In this document: one piece after another, positions 17,764-28,686 of the stretch
Numbering within the stretch: the first letter of the stretch is position 1
Layout of the letters: every line of letters starts with the position of its first letter
NCBI GenBank assembly: GCA_003279615.1
Contig: QCHM01000001.1
Location: forward strand, 62,001 to 126,000
DNA length: 64,000 bases
Source: Prochlorococcus sp. AG-402-B19
GTDB lineage: Bacteria; Cyanobacteriota; Cyanobacteriia; PCC-6307; Cyanobiaceae
Direction: 5' to 3'
Made by a program: the position numbers and the translations under genes
The notes under the pieces: generated by a model
Told to the model about the DNA's origin: nothing
What the model saw: only the letters and a program-made list of their open reading frames with translations
The model's database searches: none

Positions 17764-19173
17764 ATGAGGTTTGGAGGCTTTGTGAGTAAGCCTTTAGTAA
17801 CTATTCAAGCTTTACAAGAAAGGATGGCTCAAGGTGTTCCTAATGGAGAATGCAGTGAATCTTCAGTCCGTAGAATGTGGTGGGCAGCATTGGATACTCT
17901 GCAATCAGACATATTGCTACCGATGAACCTTACTAGAGGTTTGTGGTTGTCTTCTCCTTTACCTGCACTATATGAGCCGAAATTACTCAAAAAATTTCAA
18001 GGATGGGTTTGGGCCCCAAAGGATTTGCTAAATCTTACAAATCCTTCTTTTGGGATTTTGCCTCCTAGTCAATCAGTGTCGATGGATATGAATAAAAACT
18101 CTTTAGACTATGAGCGATTGACTCTTTTAGAGGAAGACGGAAATGATCCATTACTTATAGTTATTACTCCTGAAATTCAAATTGCTTTGGCTTTGGAAGG
18201 TAAATATCAGGAGCGGAAATTATTAATGAGAAGTGATCCAGAGACCTTAAGTGATCTTTTGACACTACTTGATAACAGATTAAATACGGAAAATGCGGAA
18301 CAAGCAAATAATCTGAGGAACGCTCTTGAAGAGATGGGGCAGTTGAAAACAAATGATGATTTATCTAAAGTTTTTTGGCCCTTGTTATCACAACGTCTTG
18401 CAGATATTGCACCAAGTTTAAATATTCAGACTTTGCCAGACAATATAATTCATGATCAAAAATCAAATTCAAAAAATAGTGAAATTTCTTTATTAGAAGC
18501 TTTAACACATGAAATAAGAACTCCATTAGCGACTATTAGAACCTTAATCAGATCTCTTCTTAGGAAAAAAGATTTACCTAGAGTTGTTGAAGACCGCTTG
18601 AAGCAAATAGATATTGAATGTACAGAGCAAATTGATCGTTTTGGCTTGATTTTTAATGCAGTTGAATTGGAGAGAAGCAAGCCTGAACAAACCAATTTAG
18701 CTTTAACTGATTTAGGATCAATGCTCACTATGCTTTCTCCAGTTTGGAGTAATCAACTAGAAAGAAAAGGTTTAAAACTTAATCTTGATATCACTCCAGA
18801 TTTACCAAAAGTTTTGAGTCATTCTGAAGGTCTTGAATTAATGCTTACCGGTCTTATTGACCGCAATACTCGTGGATTACAAATGGGTGGGGAATTAACT
18901 TTGAAATTAAGGCCAGCTGGACAGAGACTAAAGCTTCAAATCTTAACGCAGCTTCCCAATCTCAAGAATTCAGAATTATCAGATAATATTTCTAATGAAG
19001 ATATTGGTCCAGTACTTAGCTGGAATCCCGCTACAGGTAATTTGCAGCTGAGTCAGGCTGCAACTCAAAGACTGTTAAAAAGTCTTGGTGGCCGCTTGAC
19101 CAATAGGAGAGATAGCGGGATTACAATATTTTTTCCTATTTCTGAATTGCAAGAATTTGATCCTCCTGATTAA
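17764..19173 (+). CDS. Sensor histidine kinase with divergent catalytic domain
   Basis: The protein is 469 aa. Residues about 1-235 form an unrecognised cytosolic sensory region without membrane helices. The dimerisation domain carries the H-box LTHEIRTPLATIRT with His249 as phospho-acceptor. The following HATPase-like region (about 315-465) is degenerate: LMLTGLIDRNTRG stands where the N-box should be, and no DxGxG or GxGL motif is visible. It may be a low-activity kinase, a phosphatase or a pseudokinase. It lies 96 bp upstream of psaD in the same direction, but any regulatory link is inference. Confidence 0.8.
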   Translation: MRFGGFVSKPLVTIQALQERMAQGVPNGECSESSVRRMWWAALDTLQSDILLPMNLTRGLWLSSPLPALYEPKLLKKFQGWVWAPKDLLNLTNPSFGILPPSQSVSMDMNKNSLDYERLTLLEEDGNDPLLIVITPEIQIALALEGKYQERKLLMRSDPETLSDLLTLLDNRLNTENAEQANNLRNALEEMGQLKTNDDLSKVFWPLLSQRLADIAPSLNIQTLPDNIIHDQKSNSKNSEISLLEALTHEIRTPLATIRTLIRSLLRKKDLPRVVEDRLKQIDIECTEQIDRFGLIFNAVELERSKPEQTNLALTDLGSMLTMLSPVWSNQLERKGLKLNLDITPDLPKVLSHSEGLELMLTGLIDRNTRGLQMGGELTLKLRPAGQRLKLQILTQLPNLKNSELSDNISNEDIGPVLSWNPATGNLQLSQAATQRLLKSLGGRLTNRRDSGITIFFPISELQEFDPPD

Positions 19174-19269
19174 TGTTGACGCGTGTGAAGTTGATATGGA
19201 ATGAGTCAAAAGGCACAAAATAAAGTGCTAATTTAAAAATATAAAGAAAAAGCAGATTTAATTGAAAAC

Positions 19270-19695
19270 ATGACAGAAGTATTACCTGGAACTCTTCCAA
19301 AGCACATTGGTAGCACTGGAGGATTATTAAACTCGGCTGAAACTGAAGAGAAATACGCAATTACCTGGACAAGTAAAACGTCAGAGGTATTTGAACTTCC
19401 AACTGGAGGAGCTGCAGTAATGCATGCTGGTGATAATCTTATGTATTTTGCAAGGAAAGAGCAGTGTTTTGCCTTGAATACTCAATTGAGGGGATTTAAA
19501 CCAAGAATAGAAACTTGTCAGATATATAGAATTTATCCTGGAGGAGATAGAGAATTACTTTTTCCTAAAGATGGTGTTTTCTCTGAAAAACCTAATGAAG
19601 GTCGTCTAAAGGAAGGTTATAACAATAGGCGCATTGGAGAAAATCCTAATCCAGCAAGCTTGAAATTTAGCGGTAAAAAAACTTACGATGCTTGA
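19270..19695 (+). CDS. psaD: Photosystem I reaction centre subunit II
   Basis: PsaD is the stromal-side peripheral subunit that docks ferredoxin on photosystem I and holds PsaC. The 141-aa protein contains [27 protein letters not shown] sequence at the N-terminus, [52 protein letters not shown] and the C-terminal [16 protein letters not shown]. All are highly conserved in cyanobacteria. It has its own 96-bp upstream region and is followed by trpE. Confidence 0.97.
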   Translation: MTEVLPGTLPKHIGSTGGLLNSAETEEKYAITWTSKTSEVFELPTGGAAVMHAGDNLMYFARKEQCFALNTQLRGFKPRIETCQIYRIYPGGDRELLFPKDGVFSEKPNEGRLKEGYNNRRIGENPNPASLKFSGKKTYDA

Positions 19696-19756
19696 GTGTT
19701 CCATTTTAAACTTTTGATCCCTTTGAATTTATATATTGGGCTGCCATTATGCAGTC

Positions 19757-21277
19757 ATGCATAGTTTAGATAAGAAACAATTTCTTCTTTCAGCCTCCAG
19801 AGGGGCAAACTATATACCTTTGGCTAAAAGTTGGCCAGCGGATTTAGAAACCCCTCTTACAACCTGGCTTAAAGTTGGTAATGACAGTCCCCCTGGAGTA
19901 TTACTTGAATCAGTGGAAGGTGGAGAAACAATCGGGAGGTGGAGTGTTGTTGCATCAGATCCTCTTTGGAGAGTGATAGTAAGAGGTAATCAAGTAAAAA
20001 GATATTGGAGAAATGGGAAACAAGAAGAGTTCCTTGGAAGTCCTATTGAAATAATTAGGAAAATGCTTGAGCCTTATAAATCTGTTTCTTTGTCAGGCTT
20101 GCCACAATTAGGCCAATTTTTTGGCATGTGGGGGTATGAATTAATTCAATGGATTGAGCCCTCAGTACCTATTTATGAATTGTCAGAGCAAGATTTACCA
20201 GATGGAATTTGGATGTTTATGGATAAAATTCTTATTTTTGATCAAGTTAAACGTCTAATAACGGCTGTCGCATATGGAAATTTGACTCATGCAGTTTCAC
20301 CGGAAAAAGCTTATGAAATTGCCTGTGGACAAATTAATGAACTTCAAGCTTTAATGGCTGCTCCTTTAAAGCCTGTAAAGCCTTTAAAATGGAGTGAAAA
20401 AAGAAATACCTTTCTTGATACGAGTGGTCAGACCACACAGCCTGAATTTGAACAGAATGTTAAATCTGCAAAAGAATTTATTAAAAAAGGTGATGTTTTT
20501 CAATTGGTTCTTAGTCAAAAATTGGAGTCGACTGTTAGCCAAAAACCTTTTGAATTATATAGAAGTTTAAGGATGGTAAATCCCTCGCCTTTCATGGCAT
20601 TTTTTGATTTTGGTGATTGGCAACTTATTGGTTCGAGTCCTGAGGTGATGGTCAAGGCTCAACAAACAGAAAAAGGTATTCAGGCTAGTTTGAGACCAAT
20701 TGCAGGTACTCGGCCAAGAGGTAAAAATGTTTTGGAAGATGCCTCTCTTGAGAGTGATCTTTTAAAAGATCCTAAGGAACGAGCTGAACATGTGATGCTC
20801 GTAGATCTAGGTCGCAACGATTTAGGGCGAGTTTGCTTTCCAGGTAGTGTTTTTGTAAAAGAATTAATGATTATTGAAAAATATTCGCATGTGATGCACA
20901 TAGTCAGTGAAGTAGAAGGAATTCTTGCAAAAGGAAAGGATGTGTGGGATTTGTTAATTGCATCTTTCCCTGCTGGGACTGTTAGTGGAGCTCCAAAAAT
21001 AAGAGCGATGCAATTAATCAATCAATTAGAAAAAGAACGTAGAGGTCCTTATTCTGGCGTTTATGGGTCTGTAGATTTAAATGGAGCCTTGAATACAGCT
21101 ATTACTATTCGAACAATGGTAGTTCGTAGGGAGGAGAAAAATGAATATACTGTTCAAGTTCAAGCTGGGGCAGGAGTTGTTGCAGATTCAATCCCCTCTA
21201 ATGAGTATCAAGAAACTTTAAATAAAGCAAAAGGGATGTTTACTGCTTTAGCTTGCTTAGAAGCTCCTGATTCATGA
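19757..21277 (+). CDS. trpE: Anthranilate synthase component I
   Basis: It converts chorismate and glutamine-derived ammonia to anthranilate, entering tryptophan synthesis. The N-terminal region includes VLLESVEGGETIGRWS, the regulatory serine region of TrpE. The chorismate-binding half has SPEVMVK, SLRPIAGTRPRG, VDLGRNDLGRVC, SHVMHIVSEVEG and FPAGTVSGAPKIRAM. An in-frame TTG at 19736 would add seven residues, but ATG 19757 is preferred. It overlaps gshA by ATGA, suggesting translational coupling. The glutaminase subunit trpG is not adjacent. Confidence 0.95.
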   Translation: MHSLDKKQFLLSASRGANYIPLAKSWPADLETPLTTWLKVGNDSPPGVLLESVEGGETIGRWSVVASDPLWRVIVRGNQVKRYWRNGKQEEFLGSPIEIIRKMLEPYKSVSLSGLPQLGQFFGMWGYELIQWIEPSVPIYELSEQDLPDGIWMFMDKILIFDQVKRLITAVAYGNLTHAVSPEKAYEIACGQINELQALMAAPLKPVKPLKWSEKRNTFLDTSGQTTQPEFEQNVKSAKEFIKKGDVFQLVLSQKLESTVSQKPFELYRSLRMVNPSPFMAFFDFGDWQLIGSSPEVMVKAQQTEKGIQASLRPIAGTRPRGKNVLEDASLESDLLKDPKERAEHVMLVDLGRNDLGRVCFPGSVFVKELMIIEKYSHVMHIVSEVEGILAKGKDVWDLLIASFPAGTVSGAPKIRAMQLINQLEKERRGPYSGVYGSVDLNGALNTAITIRTMVVRREEKNEYTVQVQAGAGVVADSIPSNEYQETLNKAKGMFTALACLEAPDS

Positions 21278-22413
21278 TCAACTTTATGCTTTTAAAGGGC
21301 TTTGAAGTGGAGCTTTTTACTGGCACATTTGCTGGAGCAAATGTTGGTGTTGCATCGGCTATTACTCAAGATCTCTCGGATTTTGTTAAAGAACCTGATC
21401 AAAGAAATCTTGAATACATAACTGTTCCAGATAAAAGATATTCAGTGTTAAAACATGCTCTTTTATTACCAAGACAAAAACTTCGGAAATGGCTTGATGA
21501 TAAAAAATTGACAATTTTGCCTGGGAGCACACTTAGTCTTGGTAATACAAAGATTTTTGAAAGGTCAGATTCCGAAAATTCCTACCACTCATTTATTGAA
21601 AAAAATTATGGAACTAATGTTGTAACAGCAAGTATTCATATCAATTTAGGTATTGAAAATTTATCCTTACTTTTTTCTGCTCTTCGTTTGGTTAGATGCG
21701 AGGCTTCGTTATTTCTTGCATTAAGTGCGAGTTCTCCTTTTTTAGAAGGTAAGGCAACTGGGGTTCATTCTCAAAGATGGATGCAATTCCCGAAGACACC
21801 TTCAAATGTTCCTATGTTTTGTGATCATTCACATTATGTTAAATGGGTTGAAGAGCAACTTAGTCAGGGCAATATGCATAATGAAAGACATTTATGGACA
21901 TCAGTAAGGCCAAATGGTCCAGAAAGGCCTCATATTTTAAATCGAATAGAACTTAGAATATGTGATTTGATAGCTAATGTTGATTTGCTTTTGGCTATTA
22001 CTGCGTTGTTAGAACTTAGAATTATTAATCTTCAAAACAACATCAAAAAGTATGATCCTATTGAAGCAAGCTCTAAAACTCAAACAGAATTGGCTTTTTT
22101 ATCAGATGAAAATGATTTGAATGCAGCAAAATCTAGTCTTGACGCGGATTTAATTCATTGGAGGAATGGCAAGAAAATAAAGTGTCGTAATTGGATAAAG
22201 GAAGTTCTATTAGATGTAAAACCCTTAGCTAAAGAGCTTGATATGCTTGAGTTACTTCAACCTATTGAATCTGTTTTAATAAACGGAAATCAATCAATGA
22301 TATGGCTTGATTCTTATGCCAAGGGGGTATCGATTCAGTCCTTATTGCAAAACGGAATCAGTGAAATGGAACGAGAAGAGACAAATTTCATTCAAATGAA
22401 ATCAACCTTTTAG
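21274..22413 (+). CDS. gshA: Glutamate-cysteine ligase, cyanobacterial type
   Basis: It forms gamma-glutamylcysteine, the first step of glutathione synthesis. The 379-aa protein is of the distinct cyanobacterial GshA family: [16 protein letters not shown] at the N-terminus, [63 protein letters not shown] and [18 protein letters not shown] 21274 overlaps the trpE stop, and ATG 21286 (MLLKGFEVE) is an alternative start. ppc follows 35 bp later. Confidence 0.9.
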   Translation: MINFMLLKGFEVELFTGTFAGANVGVASAITQDLSDFVKEPDQRNLEYITVPDKRYSVLKHALLLPRQKLRKWLDDKKLTILPGSTLSLGNTKIFERSDSENSYHSFIEKNYGTNVVTASIHINLGIENLSLLFSALRLVRCEASLFLALSASSPFLEGKATGVHSQRWMQFPKTPSNVPMFCDHSHYVKWVEEQLSQGNMHNERHLWTSVRPNGPERPHILNRIELRICDLIANVDLLLAITALLELRIINLQNNIKKYDPIEASSKTQTELAFLSDENDLNAAKSSLDADLIHWRNGKKIKCRNWIKEVLLDVKPLAKELDMLELLQPIESVLINGNQSMIWLDSYAKGVSIQSLLQNGISEMEREETNFIQMKSTF

Positions 22414-22448
22414 TTACTAAGTCAGTAGAACTGCCTCATAATAAGCTT

Positions 22449-25433
22449 ATGTTGAAAAATCCCCCTAACGAAAATATCGATAATCACTCGACAGAATTTG
22501 TTGAGGATGTAGATCCAGGATATTTATTACAGCAAAGACTTGAGCTTGTTGAGGATCTTTGGAAAACTGTTCTCAAAAGTGAATGTCCTCCTGACCAAAC
22601 TGAGCGATTATTGCGTTTAAAGCAATTAAGTGATCCTAGTAAGACAAATAAAGACAATTCCTCGCAGGCAATAGTCCAACTAATTACAGAAATGGACTTG
22701 GCAGAGGCCATTTCTGCTGCAAGAGCTTTTTCTCTTTATTTCCAATTGGTAAATATTCTGGAGCAACGTATAGAAGAAGATAGTTATCTAGAAAGTATGA
22801 AAAAGGGCAAGCTAGAGAACGGTATTAAAAAAATAGATCCATTTGCTCCAGCTTTAGCTAGTCAGACCGCTCCAGCAACTTTTAGACAATTATTTGAGCG
22901 ATTACGTCGTTTGAATGTCCCTCCAGCTCAGCTTGATGCTTTGATGAGGGAAATGGATATTCGTCTTGTTTTTACGGCTCACCCAACTGAAATAGTTAGA
23001 CATACTGTTCGACATAAGCAACGTCGAGTTGCGACTCTTTTGCAACAACTTCAATCTAATAGCTTGATTTCTGACTCTGAGAAAGAAATATGTAGGTTGC
23101 AATTAGAGGAGGAGATTAGACTTTGGTGGAGAACTGATGAGCTTCATCAATTCAAACCAACTGTTCTTGATGAGGTCGATTATGCACTTCATTATTTTCA
23201 GCAGGTTTTATTTGAAGCCATGCCTCAATTAAGAAGGAGACTGACGGTTGCATTAGCCTCAAGTTATCCAGATGTGGAGATTCCCAATGAAGCTTTTTGT
23301 ACATTTGGTTCTTGGGTAGGTTCAGATCGTGATGGGAATCCGTCAGTTACTCCTGAAATCACATGGAGAACAGCTTGCTATCAAAGACAATTAATGCTGG
23401 ATAGATATATTGCATCAGTTCAAGAGCTCAGAGATCAACTGAGTATATCTATGCAATGGAGTCAAGTAAGTTCTCCTTTGCTTGAGTCATTAGAAATGGA
23501 TAGAGTCCGTTTTCCTGAGGTTTACGAAGAAAGAGCTGCTCGATATCGTTTGGAACCTTATCGTCTTAAGCTTAGCTATACATTAGAGCGACTACGACTA
23601 ACTCAACTTCGTAATAAGCAGTTGGCTGATGCTGGATGGCAATTTTCACCCGAAGGGAAACCATTAATGTCTACTAATAATAGTTTTGATGAATTTCTCT
23701 ATTATAGATCTATAGATGAATTTAAGAATGAACTAGAATTAATTAAAAACAGTTTAGTTAATACAGATCTCACCTGTGAACCTTTAGACACTTTATTGAA
23801 TCAAGTTCATATCTTTGGTTTCTCTTTGGCGAGCTTGGATATTAGGCAAGAAAGTACACGACATAGTGATGCTTTGGATGAACTCACTCGCTATTTAGAC
23901 TTGCCTCAGTCATATGGAGTTATGGATGAGGAAAGTAGAGTTGAATGGTTAATGAAGGAATTGCAAACACGAAGACCACTTATTCCTCCTGCTTTGAAGT
24001 GGTCTAAAAGTACTCAAGAAACTATCTCAGTTTTTCATATGCTTCATAGACTTCAGAAAGAATTTGGTACTCGTATTTGTCGCTCGTATGTAATTTCAAT
24101 GAGTCATACAGCTTCGGATTTATTAGAAGTTCTTCTTTTGGCAAAAGAGTCAGGGTTAATTGATCCGACTTTAGGAGCTTCTGATTTTCTCGTTGTTCCA
24201 TTATTTGAAACTGTTGAGGATTTGCAACGTGCTCCTTCTGTAATGGAGTCGTTGCTCCAGGCAGATCTATATCGTGAATTACTTCCAAGAGTAGGAGAAA
24301 AAATTCAACCACTGCAGGAACTTATGCTTGGATATTCTGATAGTAATAAGGATTCTGGCTTCCTCTCAAGTAATTGGGAAATTCATAAAGCTCAAATAGC
24401 ACTACAGGATCTAGCTAGTAGACAAGGAATTGCATTACGTATTTTTCATGGTAGAGGTGGGTCTGTAGGTAGAGGAGGTGGACCAGCTTATCAAGCGATT
24501 TTGGCGCAACCAAGTGGTACTCTTCAAGGTCGTATAAAGATAACAGAGCAAGGGGAGGTTCTTGCCTCAAAATATAGCCTGCCAGAATTAGCTTTATATA
24601 ATCTAGAAACGGTAACTACAGCTGTTCTTCAAAATAGCTTAGTTACTAATAAATTAGACGCTACGCCAAGTTGGAATGAATTGATGACTAGGCTTGCAGC
24701 TCGTTCAAGGGAGCATTACCGCGCTTTAGTACATGATAATCCAGAATTGGTTCAATTTTTTCAAGTAGTGACTCCAATAGAAGAAATCAGTAAGTTGCAA
24801 ATTTCTAGTCGTCCTGCTCGAAGAAAGAGTGGAGCAAAAGACTTGTCAAGTTTACGTGCTATCCCATGGGTCTTTGGTTGGACGCAAAGTCGCTTTCTTT
24901 TACCCAGTTGGTTTGGGGTTGGAACAGCTTTAGCTACTGAACTTAAGACAGATCCCGATCAGATGGAGATGTTACGTATGTTGAATCAGAGATGGCCATT
25001 TTTTAGAATGTTAATTTCTAAAGTAGAGATGACACTTTCAAAAGTTGATTTGGATGTTGCTCATCACTATATGGTTAGTTTAGGTGGTAATGATAATCGA
25101 GATTCTTTTGCTCGTATTTTCGATATTATCTCAACTGAATATAGTTTGACTAAGAAATTAATTCTAGAAATTACTGATAAGCCAAAATTATTAAGTGCAG
25201 ATCCAGCTTTGCAATTATCTGTAAATCTAAGAAATAGAACTATTGTACCCTTGGGCTTTTTACAAGTCGCTCTTTTGAAACGTTTAAGAGATCAGAATCG
25301 GCAACCACCAATTAGCGAGGATTTCAGCGCGGATTCCACTCAAAGTTCACGAACATATAGTCGTAGTGAACTATTACGTGGAGCGTTGTTGACAATTAAT
25401 GGTATTGCCGCAGGCATGAGAAATACAGGATAA
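22449..25433 (+). CDS. ppc: Phosphoenolpyruvate carboxylase
   Basis: It carboxylates PEP with bicarbonate to oxaloacetate, the anaplerotic reaction feeding aspartate and 2-oxoglutarate. The length of 994 aa is normal for cyanobacteria. Catalytic motifs visible are [56 protein letters not shown] and the terminal [11 protein letters not shown], which ends in the conserved C-terminal Gly. The GNAT gene begins 1 bp after its stop codon. Confidence 0.98.
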   Translation: MLKNPPNENIDNHSTEFVEDVDPGYLLQQRLELVEDLWKTVLKSECPPDQTERLLRLKQLSDPSKTNKDNSSQAIVQLITEMDLAEAISAARAFSLYFQLVNILEQRIEEDSYLESMKKGKLENGIKKIDPFAPALASQTAPATFRQLFERLRRLNVPPAQLDALMREMDIRLVFTAHPTEIVRHTVRHKQRRVATLLQQLQSNSLISDSEKEICRLQLEEEIRLWWRTDELHQFKPTVLDEVDYALHYFQQVLFEAMPQLRRRLTVALASSYPDVEIPNEAFCTFGSWVGSDRDGNPSVTPEITWRTACYQRQLMLDRYIASVQELRDQLSISMQWSQVSSPLLESLEMDRVRFPEVYEERAARYRLEPYRLKLSYTLERLRLTQLRNKQLADAGWQFSPEGKPLMSTNNSFDEFLYYRSIDEFKNELELIKNSLVNTDLTCEPLDTLLNQVHIFGFSLASLDIRQESTRHSDALDELTRYLDLPQSYGVMDEESRVEWLMKELQTRRPLIPPALKWSKSTQETISVFHMLHRLQKEFGTRICRSYVISMSHTASDLLEVLLLAKESGLIDPTLGASDFLVVPLFETVEDLQRAPSVMESLLQADLYRELLPRVGEKIQPLQELMLGYSDSNKDSGFLSSNWEIHKAQIALQDLASRQGIALRIFHGRGGSVGRGGGPAYQAILAQPSGTLQGRIKITEQGEVLASKYSLPELALYNLETVTTAVLQNSLVTNKLDATPSWNELMTRLAARSREHYRALVHDNPELVQFFQVVTPIEEISKLQISSRPARRKSGAKDLSSLRAIPWVFGWTQSRFLLPSWFGVGTALATELKTDPDQMEMLRMLNQRWPFFRMLISKVEMTLSKVDLDVAHHYMVSLGGNDNRDSFARIFDIISTEYSLTKKLILEITDKPKLLSADPALQLSVNLRNRTIVPLGFLQVALLKRLRDQNRQPPISEDFSADSTQSSRTYSRSELLRGALLTINGIAAGMRNTG

Positions 25434-25434
25434 G

Positions 25435-25887
25435 ATGCTTGGATTAAATTCAGTAAATAAATGTCCTGAAATCCCGGAAGGCTTTGTTTTACTTAGAAGT
25501 GAAATAATTCCTGTACGAAAAATAAATAGACTTCTTTCAGGATGTAATCAAGACACTCATCAACCAAGAAAGTTAGAATTAGCTTTGAAAAGTAGTGCTT
25601 TTTATTTAACTCTCATACAAAAGACTACTGATAATCTGGTAGGTTTTGTTCGTGTAACTAGTGATAAAGGTTTAAATGCGAATTTATGGGATTTAGTCGC
25701 AGAGCCTGGGGATCAACAAGAAAAATACATTTCTATTATAGTTTTTAAATCAATTGAAATTATTAGGCGTGAGTTGCCAGGTTGCAGTATTTCAGTTGCC
25801 GCTCCATTAATTTCTCTGAAAGCATTACAGGCTAATGGATTTTTATTAGATCCAAATGGTATCAAAACAATGGGATTTAGACTTTGA
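25435..25887 (+). CDS. GNAT-family N-acetyltransferase-like protein
   Basis: This 150-aa protein has a GNAT-like pattern. LVGFVRVTSDKG followed by ANLWDLVAEPGDQQ corresponds to beta4/beta5, then a helix and VAAPLISLKALQANGFLLD near the C-terminus. The acetyl-CoA loop (Q/RxxGxG/A) is not well conserved, so activity is uncertain. It is coupled to ppc with only 1 bp between them. The substrate is unknown. Confidence 0.7.
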   Translation: MLGLNSVNKCPEIPEGFVLLRSEIIPVRKINRLLSGCNQDTHQPRKLELALKSSAFYLTLIQKTTDNLVGFVRVTSDKGLNANLWDLVAEPGDQQEKYISIIVFKSIEIIRRELPGCSISVAAPLISLKALQANGFLLDPNGIKTMGFRL

Positions 25888-25902
25888 AAAATGAATTTTT
25901 AC

Positions 25903-25975
25903 GAGCATGGAGGGACTCGAACCCCCGACTCTCAGAACCGGAATCTGATGCTCTATCCAACTGAGCTACATGCCC
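25903..25975 (-). tRNA. trnR: tRNA-Arg (CCG)
   Basis: The minus strand gives a 73-nt cloverleaf. Acceptor strands GGGCATG and CATGCTC pair with one G-T, the D-arm is GCTC-AGTTGGATA-GAGC, the anticodon loop TTCCGGT holds CCG, and the T-arm is GGGGG-TTCGAGT-CCCTC. It decodes CGG. No CCA is encoded. Confidence 0.95.
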
Positions 25976-26054
25976 AATAAAGGGTTGTTATTAAAAAAGG
26001 CCAAATACTGAGACCTTATTAAAATTAGCTTACATACAAATTCCATAAAGAAAC

Positions 26055-27155
26055 ATTCAACTTCATCAGTTAGAACTTAATAATTTTCGAAATTATCGAC
26101 GTTTTCAGTTTGAGGTAACTGAAAATCGCTTGATATTAGTTGGTCCAAATGGCGTAGGTAAATCTAATCTTCTTGAATCTGTGGAGCTATTGTCTAGTTT
26201 GCGCTCTCATCGATCTAACCGAAACCAGGATTTGATTTATTGGGACCAAGACAAGGCTTTCTTAACGGCAATGGTTGAAGATGATCAGAAACTTTCTTTA
26301 GAATTAAATAGAAAAGGTGGCAGAAAAGCGTACAAAAATGACAAGCTTTTAACACGCCAACATGATTTGATTGGACCAATGAGAAGTGTAGGGTTTAGTG
26401 CCCTTGATCTGGAATTAATACGAGGGGAGCCCTCTTTAAGAAGAAATTGGTTGGATAGAATTGTTCAACAATGTGAACCTATTTATTCTGATTTGATCAG
26501 CAGGTTTTCTAGGTTGCTAAGGCAAAGAAATCAGCTTTGGCGGAATTATAGTATTACATCTAACAAGAATCAGAATATTTTATTTGATTCTTTTGACATG
26601 CAAATGGCTTTGGTGAGTACAAGAATTCATCGAAGACGTAGGCGTATCTTAGATCGTCTACTTCCTATCGCTTCAAGTTGGCAACAACATCTCAGTAATA
26701 ATAATGAAAATCTGAATATTGTTTATTTGCCTGGTAGTAAGCTTGTGGGTGAGGAAAGTGAAAAGCTCTGGAGAGAGGGTATTGAACGTCAACTTTTAGA
26801 AATGAGGTCTGAGGAAGAACTGACTGGTATTTGTCGAATAGGTCCTCATCGTGACGATGTTCAGTTTTTAGTAAATGAAGTGGATGCTAGACGTTTTTGT
26901 TCGGCTGGTCAGCAGAGAACAATTGTTTTAGCCTTGAAATTGGCTGAATTAGAATTAATTAAAACGTTGTATGCCAAATCTCCAATTTTGCTCCTAGATG
27001 ATGTATTGGCAGAGTTAGATCCTAAAAGACAATTATTGCTTTTAGATGCAGTTGGGCAAGAACATCAGTGTTTAATTAGTGCAACACATGTGGAATCTTT
27101 TGAAGGAGATTGGGTACGCAACTCACAATTAATGAGATTAGATTCCTTTGGTTGA
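26055..27155 (+). CDS. recF: DNA replication/recombination protein RecF, apparent ATT start
   Basis: This is an ABC/SMC-like ATPase that loads RecA at gaps together with RecO and RecR. Motifs are Walker [23 protein letters not shown], the signature [14 protein letters not shown] and Walker [14 protein letters not shown]. Conserved N-terminal sequence ([17 protein letters not shown]) lies upstream of the first conventional start, TTG 26130, which would remove 25 residues including the first strand. In this frame a TAA at 26046-26048 is followed only by AGA, AAC and then ATT 26055, so ATT is the best start. That gives 366 aa, the normal family length. Confidence 0.92.
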   Translation: MQLHQLELNNFRNYRRFQFEVTENRLILVGPNGVGKSNLLESVELLSSLRSHRSNRNQDLIYWDQDKAFLTAMVEDDQKLSLELNRKGGRKAYKNDKLLTRQHDLIGPMRSVGFSALDLELIRGEPSLRRNWLDRIVQQCEPIYSDLISRFSRLLRQRNQLWRNYSITSNKNQNILFDSFDMQMALVSTRIHRRRRRILDRLLPIASSWQQHLSNNNENLNIVYLPGSKLVGEESEKLWREGIERQLLEMRSEEELTGICRIGPHRDDVQFLVNEVDARRFCSAGQQRTIVLALKLAELELIKTLYAKSPILLLDDVLAELDPKRQLLLLDAVGQEHQCLISATHVESFEGDWVRNSQLMRLDSFG

Positions 27156-27195
27156 AACTATTGGTCGGCTATTGTAGTGATGATTTTTTATAGAT

Positions 27196-27663
27196 ATGGA
27201 ACCTTTTTTCCCAGAATTGCATCCAAATCCTGGATGGCATGAAGCTTGTAATTCAGATGATATTGAAACTGTAGATACTATTTCTAGTGAGAATATTGGC
27301 AGGCACTGCATACTTGAACTTTATAAATGTGATCATGCGAAGCTTAATGATGAAGCTTTTATAAGGACAACCATCACATCATCAGCCAAAATTGCTGGTG
27401 CAACACTTATAAACTTGGTCACACATAGTTTTAAGCCGCAAGGAGTGACAGGACTAGCTTTATTGGCTGAATCTCATATCTCAATACATACATGGCCTGA
27501 GATTGGTTATGCAGCTATTGATGTTTTCACTTGTGGCGACCATACGATGCCCGAAAAAGCTTGCAAGTTGCTGTCCAAAGATTTTTCAGCTAAGCACTTC
27601 TCTTTTAAAAACATCACTAGAGAGATCCCTAAAGAAATTAAAACTTTGCATCGAGAATCTTGA
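27196..27663 (+). CDS. speD: S-adenosylmethionine decarboxylase proenzyme
   Basis: It supplies decarboxylated AdoMet for spermidine-type polyamines. It is made as a proenzyme that self-cleaves before the Ser of [11 protein letters not shown] to generate a pyruvoyl group. The 155-aa length, the [11 protein letters not shown] motif and VFTCGDH are characteristic of the bacterial SpeD/SpeH class. The N-terminal extension of about 30 residues is slightly longer than usual. It starts 40 bp after recF and converges on larE. Confidence 0.93.
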   Translation: MEPFFPELHPNPGWHEACNSDDIETVDTISSENIGRHCILELYKCDHAKLNDEAFIRTTITSSAKIAGATLINLVTHSFKPQGVTGLALLAESHISIHTWPEIGYAAIDVFTCGDHTMPEKACKLLSKDFSAKHFSFKNITREIPKEIKTLHRES

Positions 27664-27711
27664 AAAAAGTGAACAGTAGATCAGCAATTTTTTAGCTTTC
27701 TAGTGTTTTGT

Positions 27712-28554
27712 TCAATTAGTCTTTATATCTCTAGTGAGTTTTCCACTAATCAAACCCTCTAGATCGATACTTACACAATTAAAACCTAAAGATAAAAAAT
27801 ATTGAATTAATTTTTTTCTTTCAATGATCTTAAGAAATTTGTCTATTTCATTCATAGGTAATTCAATTCTGGCTGATAGGCCTTGGCTTCTTACTCGTAC
27901 TTGAGAAAAGCCTTTATTAACAATCCATTCTTCTGCTGAGGCAATTTGTTCAAGCCTTTTTGCACTTATTTCTTCTCCAAAAGGGATGCGAGAGGCTAGA
28001 CATGGTTGAGCAGGTTTATCCCACCAAGGTAAACCTAATGATTTAGAAATTGAACGTATTGATTTTTTATCTATTTCCAATTCGGCTAGTGGAGATATCA
28101 CTCCTGCTTCAGCAGATGCATTAATGCCTGGTCGAAAGTCGTGAAGGTCGTCAAAATTAACCCCATCTAATACCTGTGCATTATGGGATCTTTTTGAAAT
28201 TTGATTTAAATGTTTGTGTAATTCTTGTTTGCACGCAAAACATCTATTTTCAGGATTCTGAAAGTAATTCGGTTGATTGATTTCATTCGTTTGGCATTCT
28301 TCATGACGAATACCAATCCATGCTGCTTGAAGACGGGCTTGATTAAGCAAATATGGAGCTAATGAAGGTGAGACACCAGTAACTGCAAAAGCTTTAGACC
28401 CTAGTTGTTCTTGAGCTATGGTTGCTATTAAGGAACTATCAACGCCTCCCGAGTAAGCAACACAAACATTCTTTATATTTTTAATATACTCTCTCAACAA
28501 TTGTAATTGTTTGAGTTCTGAGTCAGTTAAAGATTCAAGTTGACTAAAGAACAC
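27712..28554 (-). CDS. larE: LarE-family ATP-dependent sulfur transferase (PP-loop)
   Basis: This 280-aa N-type ATP pyrophosphatase has the PP-loop VAYSGGVDSSLIA near residues 33-45. It also has ENRCFACKQEL and the PCLASRIPFGEEI motif containing the cysteine that serves as sacrificial sulfur source in characterised LarE. Characterised homologues help make the nickel-pincer cofactor of lactate racemase. No larA, larB or larC is nearby, so the actual acceptor here is unknown. It is convergent with speD and divergent from the adenosyltransferase. Confidence 0.85.
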   Translation of the reverse strand: MFFSQLESLTDSELKQLQLLREYIKNIKNVCVAYSGGVDSSLIATIAQEQLGSKAFAVTGVSPSLAPYLLNQARLQAAWIGIRHEECQTNEINQPNYFQNPENRCFACKQELHKHLNQISKRSHNAQVLDGVNFDDLHDFRPGINASAEAGVISPLAELEIDKKSIRSISKSLGLPWWDKPAQPCLASRIPFGEEISAKRLEQIASAEEWIVNKGFSQVRVRSQGLSARIELPMNEIDKFLKIIERKKLIQYFLSLGFNCVSIDLEGLISGKLTRDIKTN

Positions 28555-28686
28555 TTGGTTAAAAGATCATAGATGGATGAAATGGAGCCTTCTATACTTG
28601 TTCATTGTGGAATGTATTTTGAATATTCTATGACGTCTAATGTAGAAGAAGTTAAGTTGCATGTATAAGAATAAGAATTATCGATC

